Below are positions 38,155 through 47,148 of a stretch of 64,000 bases of DNA, piece after piece; positions within the stretch are counted from its first letter, which is position 1, and each line of letters opens with the position of its first letter. Below the pieces are notes generated by a model, which worked only from the letters and a program-made list of their open reading frames with translations, made no database searches and was not told where the DNA came from. The stretch comes from Butyrivibrio sp. GTDB lineage: Bacteria; Bacillota; Clostridia; Lachnospirales; Lachnospiraceae. Made by a program: the position numbers and the translations under genes. Where the stretch lies: assembly GCA_015056625.1 (NCBI GenBank), contig SVFY01000018.1, positions 1 through 64,000 of the forward strand, in the 5' to 3' direction.

Positions 38155-40401
38155 ATGGATAATAATCAGAATCAGAGAAACAATAATCCCCTTGGTGGAG
38201 GAGACCAGAACGGCTCTCCAAGGAAGCAGAATATAATCCTTCTTTTGGTGGCAGCTGTGGTAACAATGGTGTGCATGACCTACTTCATGAAGGCATTTTC
38301 AGAAAACACCAACTCGGAAGTAACCTATACAGAATTTATTCAGATGGTAGATGATGGCAAGGTTGATCACATTGTCATTGAAGAGGACAGAGTAAACATC
38401 TATCCCAAGGAGACCAAGGATGAGGACAAGCTCGGCTTTGGCTATTCACTTACGGGATATACAACAATAACTTATTTCACCGGTAAGGCAGAGGAAGACA
38501 GCGTTCTTACTCAGAGAATGCTTGATGCTGGCGTAGAGGTTTCAAGCGAGGTTCCTGACTCATCAGGAGCGATCCTCACATTCCTTCTATATTACATAGC
38601 ACCAATCCTTCTCATGTGGCTCCTTCTTTCTGTTATCTTTAAGAGAATGGGACGAGGCGGCGGACCACTCAGCGTAGGTAAGTCCAACGCCAAGGTCTAT
38701 GTTCAGAAGGAAACCGGTGTTACCTTCAAGGATGTAGCTGGTGAGGACGAGGCAAAAGAGTCACTGGTTGAAGTTGTTGATTTCCTTCACAACCCGAGCA
38801 AGTACGCCAAGATCGGAGCCAAGCTCCCAAAGGGCGCTCTCCTTGTAGGACCTCCCGGAACAGGTAAGACACTTCTTGCCAAGGCAGTTGCCGGAGAAGC
38901 TCACGTTCCTTTCTACTCACTGGCAGGTTCAGACTTTATCGAGCTCTACGTCGGCGTAGGTGCAAGCCGTGTAAGAGACCTCTTTAGCGAAGCTAGTAAA
39001 AATGCTCCATGTATCATTTTCATAGATGAGATCGATGCCATCGGTCGTAGCCGTGACAGCAAGTATGGCGGCGGCAACGAAGAGAGAGAGCAGACACTTA
39101 ACCAGCTCCTTTCTGAGATGGACGGATTTGATTCCTCCAAGGGTGTACTTATTCTTGGTGCTACCAACAGACCTGAGATCCTTGATAAGGCTCTTCTTCG
39201 TCCAGGTCGTTTCGACAGACGTATCATCGTTGACAAGCCTGATCTTAAGGGAAGAGAAGAGATCTTAAAGGTTCACTCCAAGGACGTTAAGATGGATGAA
39301 ACTGTTGATCTTAAGGGAATCGCACTTGCAACCAGCGGAGCTGTAGGTTCTGACCTTGCAAACATGATCAACGAAGCTGCTATCAACGCTGTAAAGGCAG
39401 GCAGAGAGTATGTTTGCCAGCATGATCTTATGGAAGCTGTTGAGCAGGTCCTTGTAGGAAAAGAGAAGAAGGACAGGATCCTCAGCAAGGAAGAGAGAAA
39501 GATCGTTTCCTACCACGAGGTTGGACACGCACTTATAAGCGCAGTTCAAAAGAACACAGAGCCAGTTCAGAAGATCACCATCGTTCCAAGAACCATGGGA
39601 GCTTTGGGATATGTTATGCAGGTACCTGAGGATGAGAAATATCTTCAGACCAAGGACGAGATCATCGACGACATCATCGTTGCTCTCGGCGGACGTGCAG
39701 CAGAGGAAGTTATCTTTAACACTGTTACAACCGGTGCTGAGAACGATATCGAGAAGGCAACCTCAATGGCCCGCAGCATGATCACCATGTTTGGTATGAG
39801 CGAGAAGTTCGGTCTCATGCAGCTTGAGTCCATCCAGAACAGATACCTTGATGGCAACAGAGTCCTCAACTGCAGTGATCAGACAGCAAGCCTTGTAGAT
39901 GCAGAAGTTCAGAAGCTCCTTGCTGACTGCTATGACAAAGCTAAGAAGATCATCAGTGAGCACCTGGATGCCATGGACAAGATCGCTCAGTTCCTCATCG
40001 AGAAAGAGACCATCACTGGTAAAGAGTTCATGAAGATCTACCGCGAGGTTTGCAACATCCCTGAACCTACTGAGGAAGAAGCAGAGGCAGCCAAGCACGG
40101 AAGGATCTATGCTACAAGAGCTGAGTCAGCACTTGTTGGTGAGAACGTTCCAGTTAAAAAACCTAAGGACAAGGAAGAACCCAAGGATGGTGAGGCTACT
40201 GGCGAATCAGCAAAGGGAGCATTCATTGATGCTCTTGCAGGCGCTGAAGAGACTGCAGTAAGTCCTGAAGCAGTTAACGATGAGCCTGTAGAAGAGGCTA
40301 AAGCGGAGCCTTCAGCTCAAGAAGCTCCAAGTGAAGATACTGCTCCTGTAAGACAGGGAGTCTTCTCACATGTTCCAGACGATTTTGATAAAAAAGACTG
40401 A
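38155..40401 (+). CDS. ftsH: ATP-dependent zinc metalloprotease FtsH
   Basis: A membrane-anchored hexameric AAA+ protease, 748 residues. Two membrane helices (about 26-46 and 140-163) flank an outside domain. The AAA Walker A GPPGTGKT is at 232-239, Walker [11 protein letters not shown] follows, and the zinc-binding HEVGH is at 454-458. The C-terminal 110 residues after the protease domain are acidic and low-complexity (rich in Glu, Ala, Pro), longer than in most FtsH. It degrades damaged membrane proteins and regulators. An AAGGA site lies about eight bases upstream. Confidence 0.97.
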   Translation: MDNNQNQRNNNPLGGGDQNGSPRKQNIILLLVAAVVTMVCMTYFMKAFSENTNSEVTYTEFIQMVDDGKVDHIVIEEDRVNIYPKETKDEDKLGFGYSLTGYTTITYFTGKAEEDSVLTQRMLDAGVEVSSEVPDSSGAILTFLLYYIAPILLMWLLLSVIFKRMGRGGGPLSVGKSNAKVYVQKETGVTFKDVAGEDEAKESLVEVVDFLHNPSKYAKIGAKLPKGALLVGPPGTGKTLLAKAVAGEAHVPFYSLAGSDFIELYVGVGASRVRDLFSEASKNAPCIIFIDEIDAIGRSRDSKYGGGNEEREQTLNQLLSEMDGFDSSKGVLILGATNRPEILDKALLRPGRFDRRIIVDKPDLKGREEILKVHSKDVKMDETVDLKGIALATSGAVGSDLANMINEAAINAVKAGREYVCQHDLMEAVEQVLVGKEKKDRILSKEERKIVSYHEVGHALISAVQKNTEPVQKITIVPRTMGALGYVMQVPEDEKYLQTKDEIIDDIIVALGGRAAEEVIFNTVTTGAENDIEKATSMARSMITMFGMSEKFGLMQLESIQNRYLDGNRVLNCSDQTASLVDAEVQKLLADCYDKAKKIISEHLDAMDKIAQFLIEKETITGKEFMKIYREVCNIPEPTEEEAEAAKHGRIYATRAESALVGENVPVKKPKDKEEPKDGEATGESAKGAFIDALAGAEETAVSPEAVNDEPVEEAKAEPSAQEAPSEDTAPVRQGVFSHVPDDFDKKD

Positions 40402-40410
40402 CTTATTCAA

Positions 40411-40447
40411 ACAGCCATCTGAACTTTGGATTCAGATGGCTGTTTTA
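40411..40447 (+). terminator. Rho-independent terminator of ftsH, shared with the convergent gene
   Basis: Perfect 13-base arms (40411-40423 with 40431-40443) with UUUU on the plus strand. On the minus strand only a UUU follows, so it serves mainly ftsH but may also end the convergent phosphatase gene. Confidence 0.85.
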
Positions 40448-40457
40448 GATATGATAT

Positions 40458-42848
40458 TTATGCTGCGTCTTCCTGATACTCCTCAATCATGAGATCATAA
40501 GCTTCTATGGCACTATTAAAGCGGTCAAGTACGTCTTTTGCCTTATACATTCCGTTCTCATCTGCCTTAATCCCATTAAGATGAAGTGTATAGATTCCAG
40601 GAGGATTGTTGTCATCAAGAATGCTCATGCTTCTTAGCTGCTCAGTCTGCTGATAGACAATGTCAAGGGTGATGTACTCTTCGCCGCTACCATCCTTCCA
40701 GGTGTTTATAACAAGCTTTGCTCCTATAGGAGTCTTTTTCTCTATCGTATTGGGAAGAGAATAATCTGAAACGTCAAGGGCAGCTATCACACTTGCCAGG
40801 TTTGAGTCATGTCCGCAAAGGAAGGAAAACTGCCTGCCATCTGCTGTAAGTTCACTCTCTATCTCCTGAAGAAGAGGGTGGGCCACATTAGTGGCTACTA
40901 GCGGTGCTGTAAAGAGAGTGTCACCGTACACATCCTTTATTTCTGAGATTGCTTCCCACTGCTCTGTAGTAAGGTCATGGTCAAAAGCTGCCTTCTTTTC
41001 ATCTTCTTCCTCAAAGTACTGAAGAACCAGGGCATCGCTTATCTGGCAGGCCTTCTTTAGTGACCCTGAAACTGAAGGTTCTTTTCCTTCTTCAACAGCA
41101 AACTCACTGTCTCCAGTATCAAAGCCTGTAAAGGCGCCACTTTTATAATCATCAGAATCCTTAACATCTATTACATCTTCCAGGAGTGCGTAGTTATCGC
41201 CAAGCTCTTCTATCACAGGACCAAACTTTTCCATGATCTCTTCTGTTGCGTCAGCTGCATATTCATCAGAAGCATATGTGAAAACCGGGTTAAAGACCGG
41301 ATCCATGGTATCAAAGTCGCTGTGATACTCAACATCTATGCCATCAACAGGTAAAAGACCTGCTGCGAAAAACTCAGCTGTAGCAATAGTCCTTTGCTTG
41401 GAGTTTGCGTAAATGCGAACTGCCTCATCGTCTGGCCTGTAGTTTGGTTCAAACAGACCTTCTTTTTCAAGCCATTTCCTAAAGTACTGGCCCATTTCTG
41501 TCTCTAAAGTCCCTCCTCTTACAGAGAGCTGGCTTGCCTCTGCTGACCAGTCAAACCACTTATGAGGAGTTATGGTATCAAGAGCAGAACCCTCACCTGA
41601 CATCGGAGCCCTGATATTATGTCTGCTAAGTACCACTGACTTCTCTAATGTGAAACCATCTCTTGAAAGAGTTGTCCTTACATTCTCATCCTCAGAAGCA
41701 CTTCCTTCTGTTTTTGACGGGAACTGGATAATGTTATCTGCCTGTGCAGCTTCTGTCTCTCTTTCAACATACTGGTTTTCTGCTCTTGTGATGGTATCCG
41801 GGTAGATCTTAAGGAAATCGTTCTTCATTGAGATTGGAACATAGCCCTGCTCTTTGTAGGCCGCGGATTTTTCTTCCCAGTTCTGAGTTCCCCACTCCCT
41901 CACATCATCATCTGCCACAACCATGTACGCTTCAGAGGGGTATGGATTTCTTTTGTCCAGAGCATAATTCATCATGCTGGTATCACTTCCGCTGTTACCA
42001 AAGGCAAGTACCGGATACTGACCTATCTCCCTCTCAATCCAGATGGTCTTATTGGCATTAAGGTTCTTCTGGATAAAGCCTCCGGTGAAGACCAGCTCAT
42101 CGCCATCAGTATATTTATAGTCCATATTTGAAGATACGTCTTCGTTTCCTTTTACCTTTACTTCAAACTCTGTACCGATCACATGGGCAGGAGAAACATA
42201 GTCACGTATAGGAGAGTTTGCTACGATCGCCCTTGATGTTGTGCGCTCTGTTCCGCTTACAACATAGATTGTAAAGTCGTTGTCATAAAGGTACTTGACC
42301 ACTTCCACCATTGGCAGGTAGAAACCATCAATGTACTTCATGTTATTAAAGCTATCTGTTTCCTTCTGGCCAAATTCCACAGCGTAGTCATAGAGCTCTT
42401 TTACCGTCATTCCTGCGTAGGACTTGGCAAAATTCCTTGCAAGCTCCTCGCCTGCAGTATAGCCTGGCTTTATCTCAGCAGCTGCTGCCTTTAAGTCATC
42501 AGAGACTCTTTCAGGGTGATCTTCAAGGCAGTAATTGATGAACATCATGGTGTCGTAATAGGTGTAGTAAGTCTCGCAGGTAAGAGTTCCATCCATGTCA
42601 AACACAGCAATCCTGTCCTCAACCGGGATGAAATTTTCACTGTCCTTTTTGTTGGTTACCTTTGTGACGTACTCGCGAAGGCTACCTGCTGCCTCCGAGT
42701 CAGCTGCCCAGTATTCCGAAAGGGCCTTGCCGCTTTTCTTTCCGCAGCCACTTAAACCTGTGCAACAAAAAAGCAGAGCTATTATCAGCACAGTAGATAA
42801 CAGCCTGCTCTTATTTTGTTTTTTACCTCTTGTAAAAAAAGTATTCAT
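40458..42848 (-). CDS. Lipoprotein fusing a HAD phosphatase and a histidine acid phosphatase
   Basis: A 796-residue exported protein. The signal sequence ends in a lipobox LSGC with Cys35. The first half (about 75-350) is a HAD-type hydrolase with the nucleophile motif DMDGT (Asp84, Asp86), a VVSGT block near 196 and GNSGSD near 285. The second half (about 395-796) is a histidine acid phosphatase, with the catalytic RHNIRAP at 409-415 and the proton-donor GHD at 679-681, as in glucose-1-phosphatase/phytase relatives. Two unrelated phosphatase folds on one anchored chain suggest stepwise removal of phosphates outside the cell. Substrates are not known. Confidence 0.82.
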   Translation of the reverse strand: MNTFFTRGKKQNKSRLLSTVLIIALLFCCTGLSGCGKKSGKALSEYWAADSEAAGSLREYVTKVTNKKDSENFIPVEDRIAVFDMDGTLTCETYYTYYDTMMFINYCLEDHPERVSDDLKAAAAEIKPGYTAGEELARNFAKSYAGMTVKELYDYAVEFGQKETDSFNNMKYIDGFYLPMVEVVKYLYDNDFTIYVVSGTERTTSRAIVANSPIRDYVSPAHVIGTEFEVKVKGNEDVSSNMDYKYTDGDELVFTGGFIQKNLNANKTIWIEREIGQYPVLAFGNSGSDTSMMNYALDKRNPYPSEAYMVVADDDVREWGTQNWEEKSAAYKEQGYVPISMKNDFLKIYPDTITRAENQYVERETEAAQADNIIQFPSKTEGSASEDENVRTTLSRDGFTLEKSVVLSRHNIRAPMSGEGSALDTITPHKWFDWSAEASQLSVRGGTLETEMGQYFRKWLEKEGLFEPNYRPDDEAVRIYANSKQRTIATAEFFAAGLLPVDGIDVEYHSDFDTMDPVFNPVFTYASDEYAADATEEIMEKFGPVIEELGDNYALLEDVIDVKDSDDYKSGAFTGFDTGDSEFAVEEGKEPSVSGSLKKACQISDALVLQYFEEEDEKKAAFDHDLTTEQWEAISEIKDVYGDTLFTAPLVATNVAHPLLQEIESELTADGRQFSFLCGHDSNLASVIAALDVSDYSLPNTIEKKTPIGAKLVINTWKDGSGEEYITLDIVYQQTEQLRSMSILDDNNPPGIYTLHLNGIKADENGMYKAKDVLDRFNSAIEAYDLMIEEYQEDAA

Positions 42849-42951
42849 ATCTCACCTTCCTGTTTTCTCATAAGAACTAATAATATTCTAACATCCGAAT
42901 TGTGCGGCTTTTCTTAAAAAACTATTAATCCTTGGAAGGCGTTTTTATATT

Positions 42952-43743
42952 TTAATTACTTTCTGTTCCGTACACTTCTATCTGGGTAAGGGCAGGGAAA
43001 GGACTTGGATCATCTGCCTTAATGAGGTTTCCAAGCTTGATCCACTCTATGCCCTTTTTGCTTATCTCAAAGACATGTGGCTCCTGTACCTTCTTATCCA
43101 TATTCACAACCTGCGTTGTTCCATCGGAGAACTCAAAGGTTCCCTGAACCCACCAGTTGTCATGAGGGAAGTCTGCTCTTGTATAAAGAACTATCTTGTC
43201 AAAGTCTACTTTCCTTCCAAAATCTATTGTGATCTTGGCATCATCCTGCCTGTTGATCCCCCAGGACTCATATGGCCACTCGCCGTGAGATAAAGTACAG
43301 ATGCAGCCATCAATTGCATTTCTTGCTGCAAACACTGCTTCTCCTCTGGTCTCTACATTGGCACTGGCGTGTGGATATACACCTGAAACCTCATGCTGGT
43401 CAAAAGGGTTAAGTGCCAGGTTCTTATAGGAATTTATTTCATAGTCCCTTGCATAACGGATAGTCACTACATGCCTGTTTCCAAAGAACGCAAGGGGATT
43501 GTAGCTTGTCTTTTTCTCATAGAAGGGAACAGTATAAAGAACTGTCTCCTCTTTCACAAGGACTAAAGACATTTCAATTGCAGCATCCACCTTCACCATA
43601 TAAAAGCGTCCAGGCTCAAGATCTGAAAACTCAATAATGTCGCCTTTTCTGTATTCTCCATCCCAGGCAAGGACTGCTTCATCAGGCCCTTCTGCCTCTG
43701 CCTTGGCCACGTGATCCCAGTCGTTATAAACTGATATTTTCAT
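42952..43743 (-). CDS. Protein with F5/8-type C (discoidin-like) domain, no signal peptide
   Basis: A 263-residue protein. The N-terminal 100 residues form a beta-rich domain of unknown type. The C-terminal part (about 105-260) matches an F5/8C/CBM32-like fold with NAIDGC, DDAKITIDFGRKVDFDKIVLY and FPALTQIEVYG segments. These domains usually bind sugars. No signal peptide is visible, so it would act in the cytoplasm, unusual for this fold. It is the last gene of the uronate locus; it may be an enzyme accessory or an uncharacterised hydrolase. Confidence 0.72.
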   Translation of the reverse strand: MKISVYNDWDHVAKAEAEGPDEAVLAWDGEYRKGDIIEFSDLEPGRFYMVKVDAAIEMSLVLVKEETVLYTVPFYEKKTSYNPLAFFGNRHVVTIRYARDYEINSYKNLALNPFDQHEVSGVYPHASANVETRGEAVFAARNAIDGCICTLSHGEWPYESWGINRQDDAKITIDFGRKVDFDKIVLYTRADFPHDNWWVQGTFEFSDGTTQVVNMDKKVQEPHVFEISKKGIEWIKLGNLIKADDPSPFPALTQIEVYGTESN

Positions 43744-43767
43744 TTGTTTAACCTCATTTTTGATCTA

Positions 43768-45807
43768 TCACAAAGATAGTTTTGCTTCGATTCCGTAGAA
43801 ATCTATTTCCCTGGTTTCTCCGTTTTTCATGTGGATAGTAACCGGTCCATATCCGCCGCAGTTCTGAGGATCTGTGTACTCTATCTTACTGATGGGGAAC
43901 AGCTCATCCTCAGTAAAGTCCTTATGGGACTCCTTGGTTATGGTCTGGGAGATCAGGAAATATGGGTCATATCCGTACTGCTTGTTTCTCTCTGTCTCTG
44001 CGTACAGGATGATTGACTTTTCGCTGTCAGGATTTGTTCCTGTGCTGTCAATGCGTTTAATATCTGTCCAACCAGCGAATATGGTAAATGCCAGCTGCTT
44101 TTCTTTTCCTGTGTGGTCCTTACCCTTTAGGATTACCGCCTTAAATCCATCCTTTTCCCTGGTCTCCATGGTTGTTCCATTGTCAGGGAATCCAAAGGTT
44201 CCAAGGGTAATCCTTGCTGGGCGCCTGTAAAATCTTATCTTGTCTGCCCTTATTATTCCGTAGGGAACAGTAAAATCTGCAAGGTTTATTGCGGTCTTCC
44301 AGTGGGTCTCACACTCAGGTTCAAATTCAAAGAACTGACGCCTATAGAGCACGTCTTTCTTTTCTCCAGCCCAGAAAGTGGCGTTTGCCTTAACAAAGAT
44401 GCTCTCATCGGTGTACTCCACCACATACTGCTGGGATTCAACGTTTTCTGAAACTGTGGCCTCCCAAGGGAACTTGCTGTTAAACACAAGCTTAGAGTAG
44501 TTGTTCATTCCATGAACGTCGCCCTTTTCCTTAAGGATCTTACCTGTTCTAAGCTCTGTGATGCCGTTGGATCCGTGGTTTGAGAAGCAAAGCGCTGGCC
44601 CATTTAAGGTCGTTACCTTGACGTCACCTTCTTTTAAGCCTTCCCAGCTTCCGTTGTTTTCCTTGGCTGTCCAGAATGGATGATCAGCAGGAAGGTGCAG
44701 GCAAAGAAGTGCCTTGGCAAGCCAGAAGGGAGATTCAGCGCATGAGTAGCTCTGAACCAGCGGTACAAATGGACCGTAGAAACCAAGTGTGGGCACTCCG
44801 CTCCATAAAAAGTCATCCCTTGTAAAGAACTGAAGCAGCGACCCTGAGCAGATCCTTCTTGCCAGTCCCGGATCCATGGTATTGTTCTTCATAAGAAGGT
44901 TTCCGTCAAAGGCGCTGGTTGCTGCGTTTCTGTAAATGCAGCTCCTGCCCCACATATTGGTAAAGCCGTCCCTGTCAAAAAAGTCAGGGTAGGTCTTCAT
45001 AAGTTCATTTGAGTTTTCTTCAAACTTCGCTGCAATGTAAGGCTCTTTTTCATAGCCGTACCAGGTGTTCCACATGGCTGTGTACATGTTGAAGGCCCAG
45101 CAGGAATAGTAGTCAAAGCTCTGTCCGTCCCTGTACCAGCCCTCTCCAACGTAGTAGTTAAGGATATTCTGGGCGTGGTCTCTCATGATATCTTCATCGA
45201 TGTCATAGCCATTCATGTAAAGGAAAGCCAGATCCAGCATGTTAAAAAGCCGCCAGTTCTGTGGAACAGTGTTGGCATGTCCAAAGTCGGACAAAAAGGC
45301 TGCGATCCTGTCTTTTTCCTCTTTCTCATAGGTGTCCCAGATCTCTTCCTTTGACAGCCACAGGCAGATAACAAGAGCCGCTGTCTCAACTGTCTGCTGG
45401 AATGCGGAAAAGAGATTTCCTGAAGTATCAGTCTTTTTCATGTCCGTGTAATTAAGGACATAGTTCTTTTCCCCGGGGGTCACTGCATAGAGTACCTGTT
45501 TCTTGTAGTAGTCCCTTACGTTTATTCCGTTTAAGGTAAGGTCTGGCTCAATATGTACAAGCGGCGCTGAGATGAAAAAAGATCTGGCAAGGCCCTCGAA
45601 ATATTCAGCCTTTATACGCCACTCTGGAGCGCCCTTCTGAGGATATGTGACTTCCGTCTCATACCTTGGCATTACAACCGGGGCTTCACTGTTTTCAAGG
45701 TTATCAAAGACGCCCTTTAGCAGGTATTTGGCAGCCTCTATCCAGCTGTCCCTGGTCAGACCAGTGTAAGGACTTAATGTATAGTCAAGTTTTGTAGGTT
45801 CAAACTT
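43768..45807 (-). CDS. DUF2264 family protein
   Basis: A 679-residue protein. The N-terminal part (about 1-390) resembles DUF2264, an (alpha/alpha)-toroid type fold, with blocks such as SPYTGLTRDSW, PEWRIKAEYFEGLARSFF and a QNWRLFNML segment. The remaining half is beta-rich, like the C-terminal sandwich of polysaccharide lyases. No signal peptide is visible. The start at 45807 is the first ATG after the GH88 stop; the frame remains open a little upstream from a TTG. Lying beside a heparinase-like lyase and a GH88 enzyme, it is a candidate for a further uronate-active enzyme, but no catalytic assignment is possible from sequence. Confidence 0.75.
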   Translation of the reverse strand, partial: KFEPTKLDYTLSPYTGLTRDSWIEAAKYLLKGVFDNLENSEAPVVMPRYETEVTYPQKGAPEWRIKAEYFEGLARSFFISAPLVHIEPDLTLNGINVRDYYKKQVLYAVTPGEKNYVLNYTDMKKTDTSGNLFSAFQQTVETAALVICLWLSKEEIWDTYEKEEKDRIAAFLSDFGHANTVPQNWRLFNMLDLAFLYMNGYDIDEDIMRDHAQNILNYYVGEGWYRDGQSFDYYSCWAFNMYTAMWNTWYGYEKEPYIAAKFEENSNELMKTYPDFFDRDGFTNMWGRSCIYRNAATSAFDGNLLMKNNTMDPGLARRICSGSLLQFFTRDDFLWSGVPTLGFYGPFVPLVQSYSCAESPFWLAKALLCLHLPADHPFWTAKENNGSWEGLKEGDVKVTTLNGPALCFSNHGSNGITELRTGKILKEKGDVHGMNNYSKLVFNSKFPWEATVSENVESQQYVVEYTDESIFVKANATFWAGEKKDVLYRRQFFEFEPECETHWKTAINLADFTVPYGIIRADKIRFYRRPARITLGTFGFPDNGTTMETREKDGFKAVILKGKDHTGKEKQLAFTIFAGWTDIKRIDSTGTNPDSEKSIILYAETERNKQYGYDPYFLISQTITKESHKDFTEDELFPISKIEYTDPQNCGGYGPVTIHMKNGETREIDFYGIEAKLSL

Positions 45808-45826
45808 CATGCTCGTCACCGTTTCC

Positions 45827-46963
45827 TTAGAAAATCTTAAGTGCTGTGCCATCAAGCTTCATCATGGCTTCGATGAAGTAGTAGTCGCCATAGATGATGG
45901 ACATGTTATGGCCATCGCCGTGGTAATCAACGGCGCAGTTGTTAAGAAGATTGTCTGTATCAAGTCCCCAGCTTATGCGCTTCTCATCAAGGGTCTTAAG
46001 AAGTTTTATAGCAACGTCAAGGTACTTGTCAGCTTCATCGCCCTCAAGATGACCTGCAAGCTCAATAAGACCTGAAGCTGTTATGGCTGCTGCTGTTGAA
46101 TCCTCAAGATCAACGTCTTTTGGCTGGCGGTAATCTATTGGTACAAGGTATGAATCTCCAAGTTCAGAAATAACATAATCTGCGATCTTCTTTGAAGTAT
46201 CAAGATATTTCTTTTCCCCTGTGTATCCGTAGCTAAGGGCAAAACCGTAAATTCCCCAGCTCTGGCCTCTTGTCCAGGATGAACCTACGCCATAGCCCTG
46301 ACCTCCAAGGCTCTCCACCATCTTTCCTGTGAAAGGATCGAATACAACAATGTGATTAACAGATCCATCTTCTCTTATAAAGGTCTTCATGGCCGTATCT
46401 GCGTGGGCTACTGCCATCATCTTAAATCTTGGATCGGTGGTCTCTTCAGATGCCCAGTATAAAAGAGGCAGGTTCATCATACAATCAATGATGGCAAAGC
46501 CTCTTCTGTCCACATCATCCCAGTTATTCCAGGCGCGGATAAAGTTACCTGCAAGGTTAAAGCGACCAGCCATGTTGCCTGCTGCCAGCATGGCGCGGTT
46601 ATAGGATTCTTTATTTTTCTCAAGCTTATATCTTATTACAGATGTTGGGAGCCACTTAAAGCCGTTGTCGTGGTCAAGGCCTTCATTGGTCATAAGGACC
46701 TTATCAAGCTTATCTTCAACCCCGATGGCTTCCTTTTTAAACATTTCATTTCCAGTGAGCTTATAGAGCTGCCACATCTCGCCGCCCCAAAAGCCGTTGG
46801 TCCACCAGCAGACGTCGCTCTCTGACTTATCATCAAAGCGTCCATCAGCTGTTGTATATGGGATCCTGTTAAGGTTCCGCTTAGTGACAGGCGTCATCTT
46901 GCCTTCAATCTTCTTAAGTGTCTGTTTAACCCAATTTTGTTCTTCCCCAGTAAGTTTCCTCAT
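45827..46963 (-). CDS. GH88 unsaturated glucuronyl hydrolase
   Basis: Removes the unsaturated uronic acid left at the non-reducing end of oligosaccharides by a polysaccharide lyase; 378 residues, (alpha/alpha)6 barrel. Family blocks present: WWTNGFWGGEMW, LDHDNGFKWLP (Asp97/Asp99), IIDCMMNLPLLYW with Asp160 as a likely catalytic residue, and TRGQSWGIYGFALSY. These match GH88 more closely than GH105. No signal peptide, so it works in the cytoplasm. The start has an AGGAGG site. The 185 bases before it (46964-47148) hold a TATAAT-like box at 47069-47074 on the minus strand and nothing else I can support. Confidence 0.88.
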   Translation of the reverse strand: MRKLTGEEQNWVKQTLKKIEGKMTPVTKRNLNRIPYTTADGRFDDKSESDVCWWTNGFWGGEMWQLYKLTGNEMFKKEAIGVEDKLDKVLMTNEGLDHDNGFKWLPTSVIRYKLEKNKESYNRAMLAAGNMAGRFNLAGNFIRAWNNWDDVDRRGFAIIDCMMNLPLLYWASEETTDPRFKMMAVAHADTAMKTFIREDGSVNHIVVFDPFTGKMVESLGGQGYGVGSSWTRGQSWGIYGFALSYGYTGEKKYLDTSKKIADYVISELGDSYLVPIDYRQPKDVDLEDSTAAAITASGLIELAGHLEGDEADKYLDVAIKLLKTLDEKRISWGLDTDNLLNNCAVDYHGDGHNMSIIYGDYYFIEAMMKLDGTALKIF

Positions 46964-47148
46964 GTAGCCTCCTCTTTGTTGAATGGTGTAGTTGACTGCT
47001 TTTGGAGCCCGACTCCACATGCAAGATCGACTGCCACCACTTAATAAATGTGTATTTCTTTGAATATCATTATAGGAAAGTGCTGTTTTAAATCATATGA
47101 ATATACGTAACAATAGTTGTCTTATCTTGTACTGTTTCAGATTAAAAA

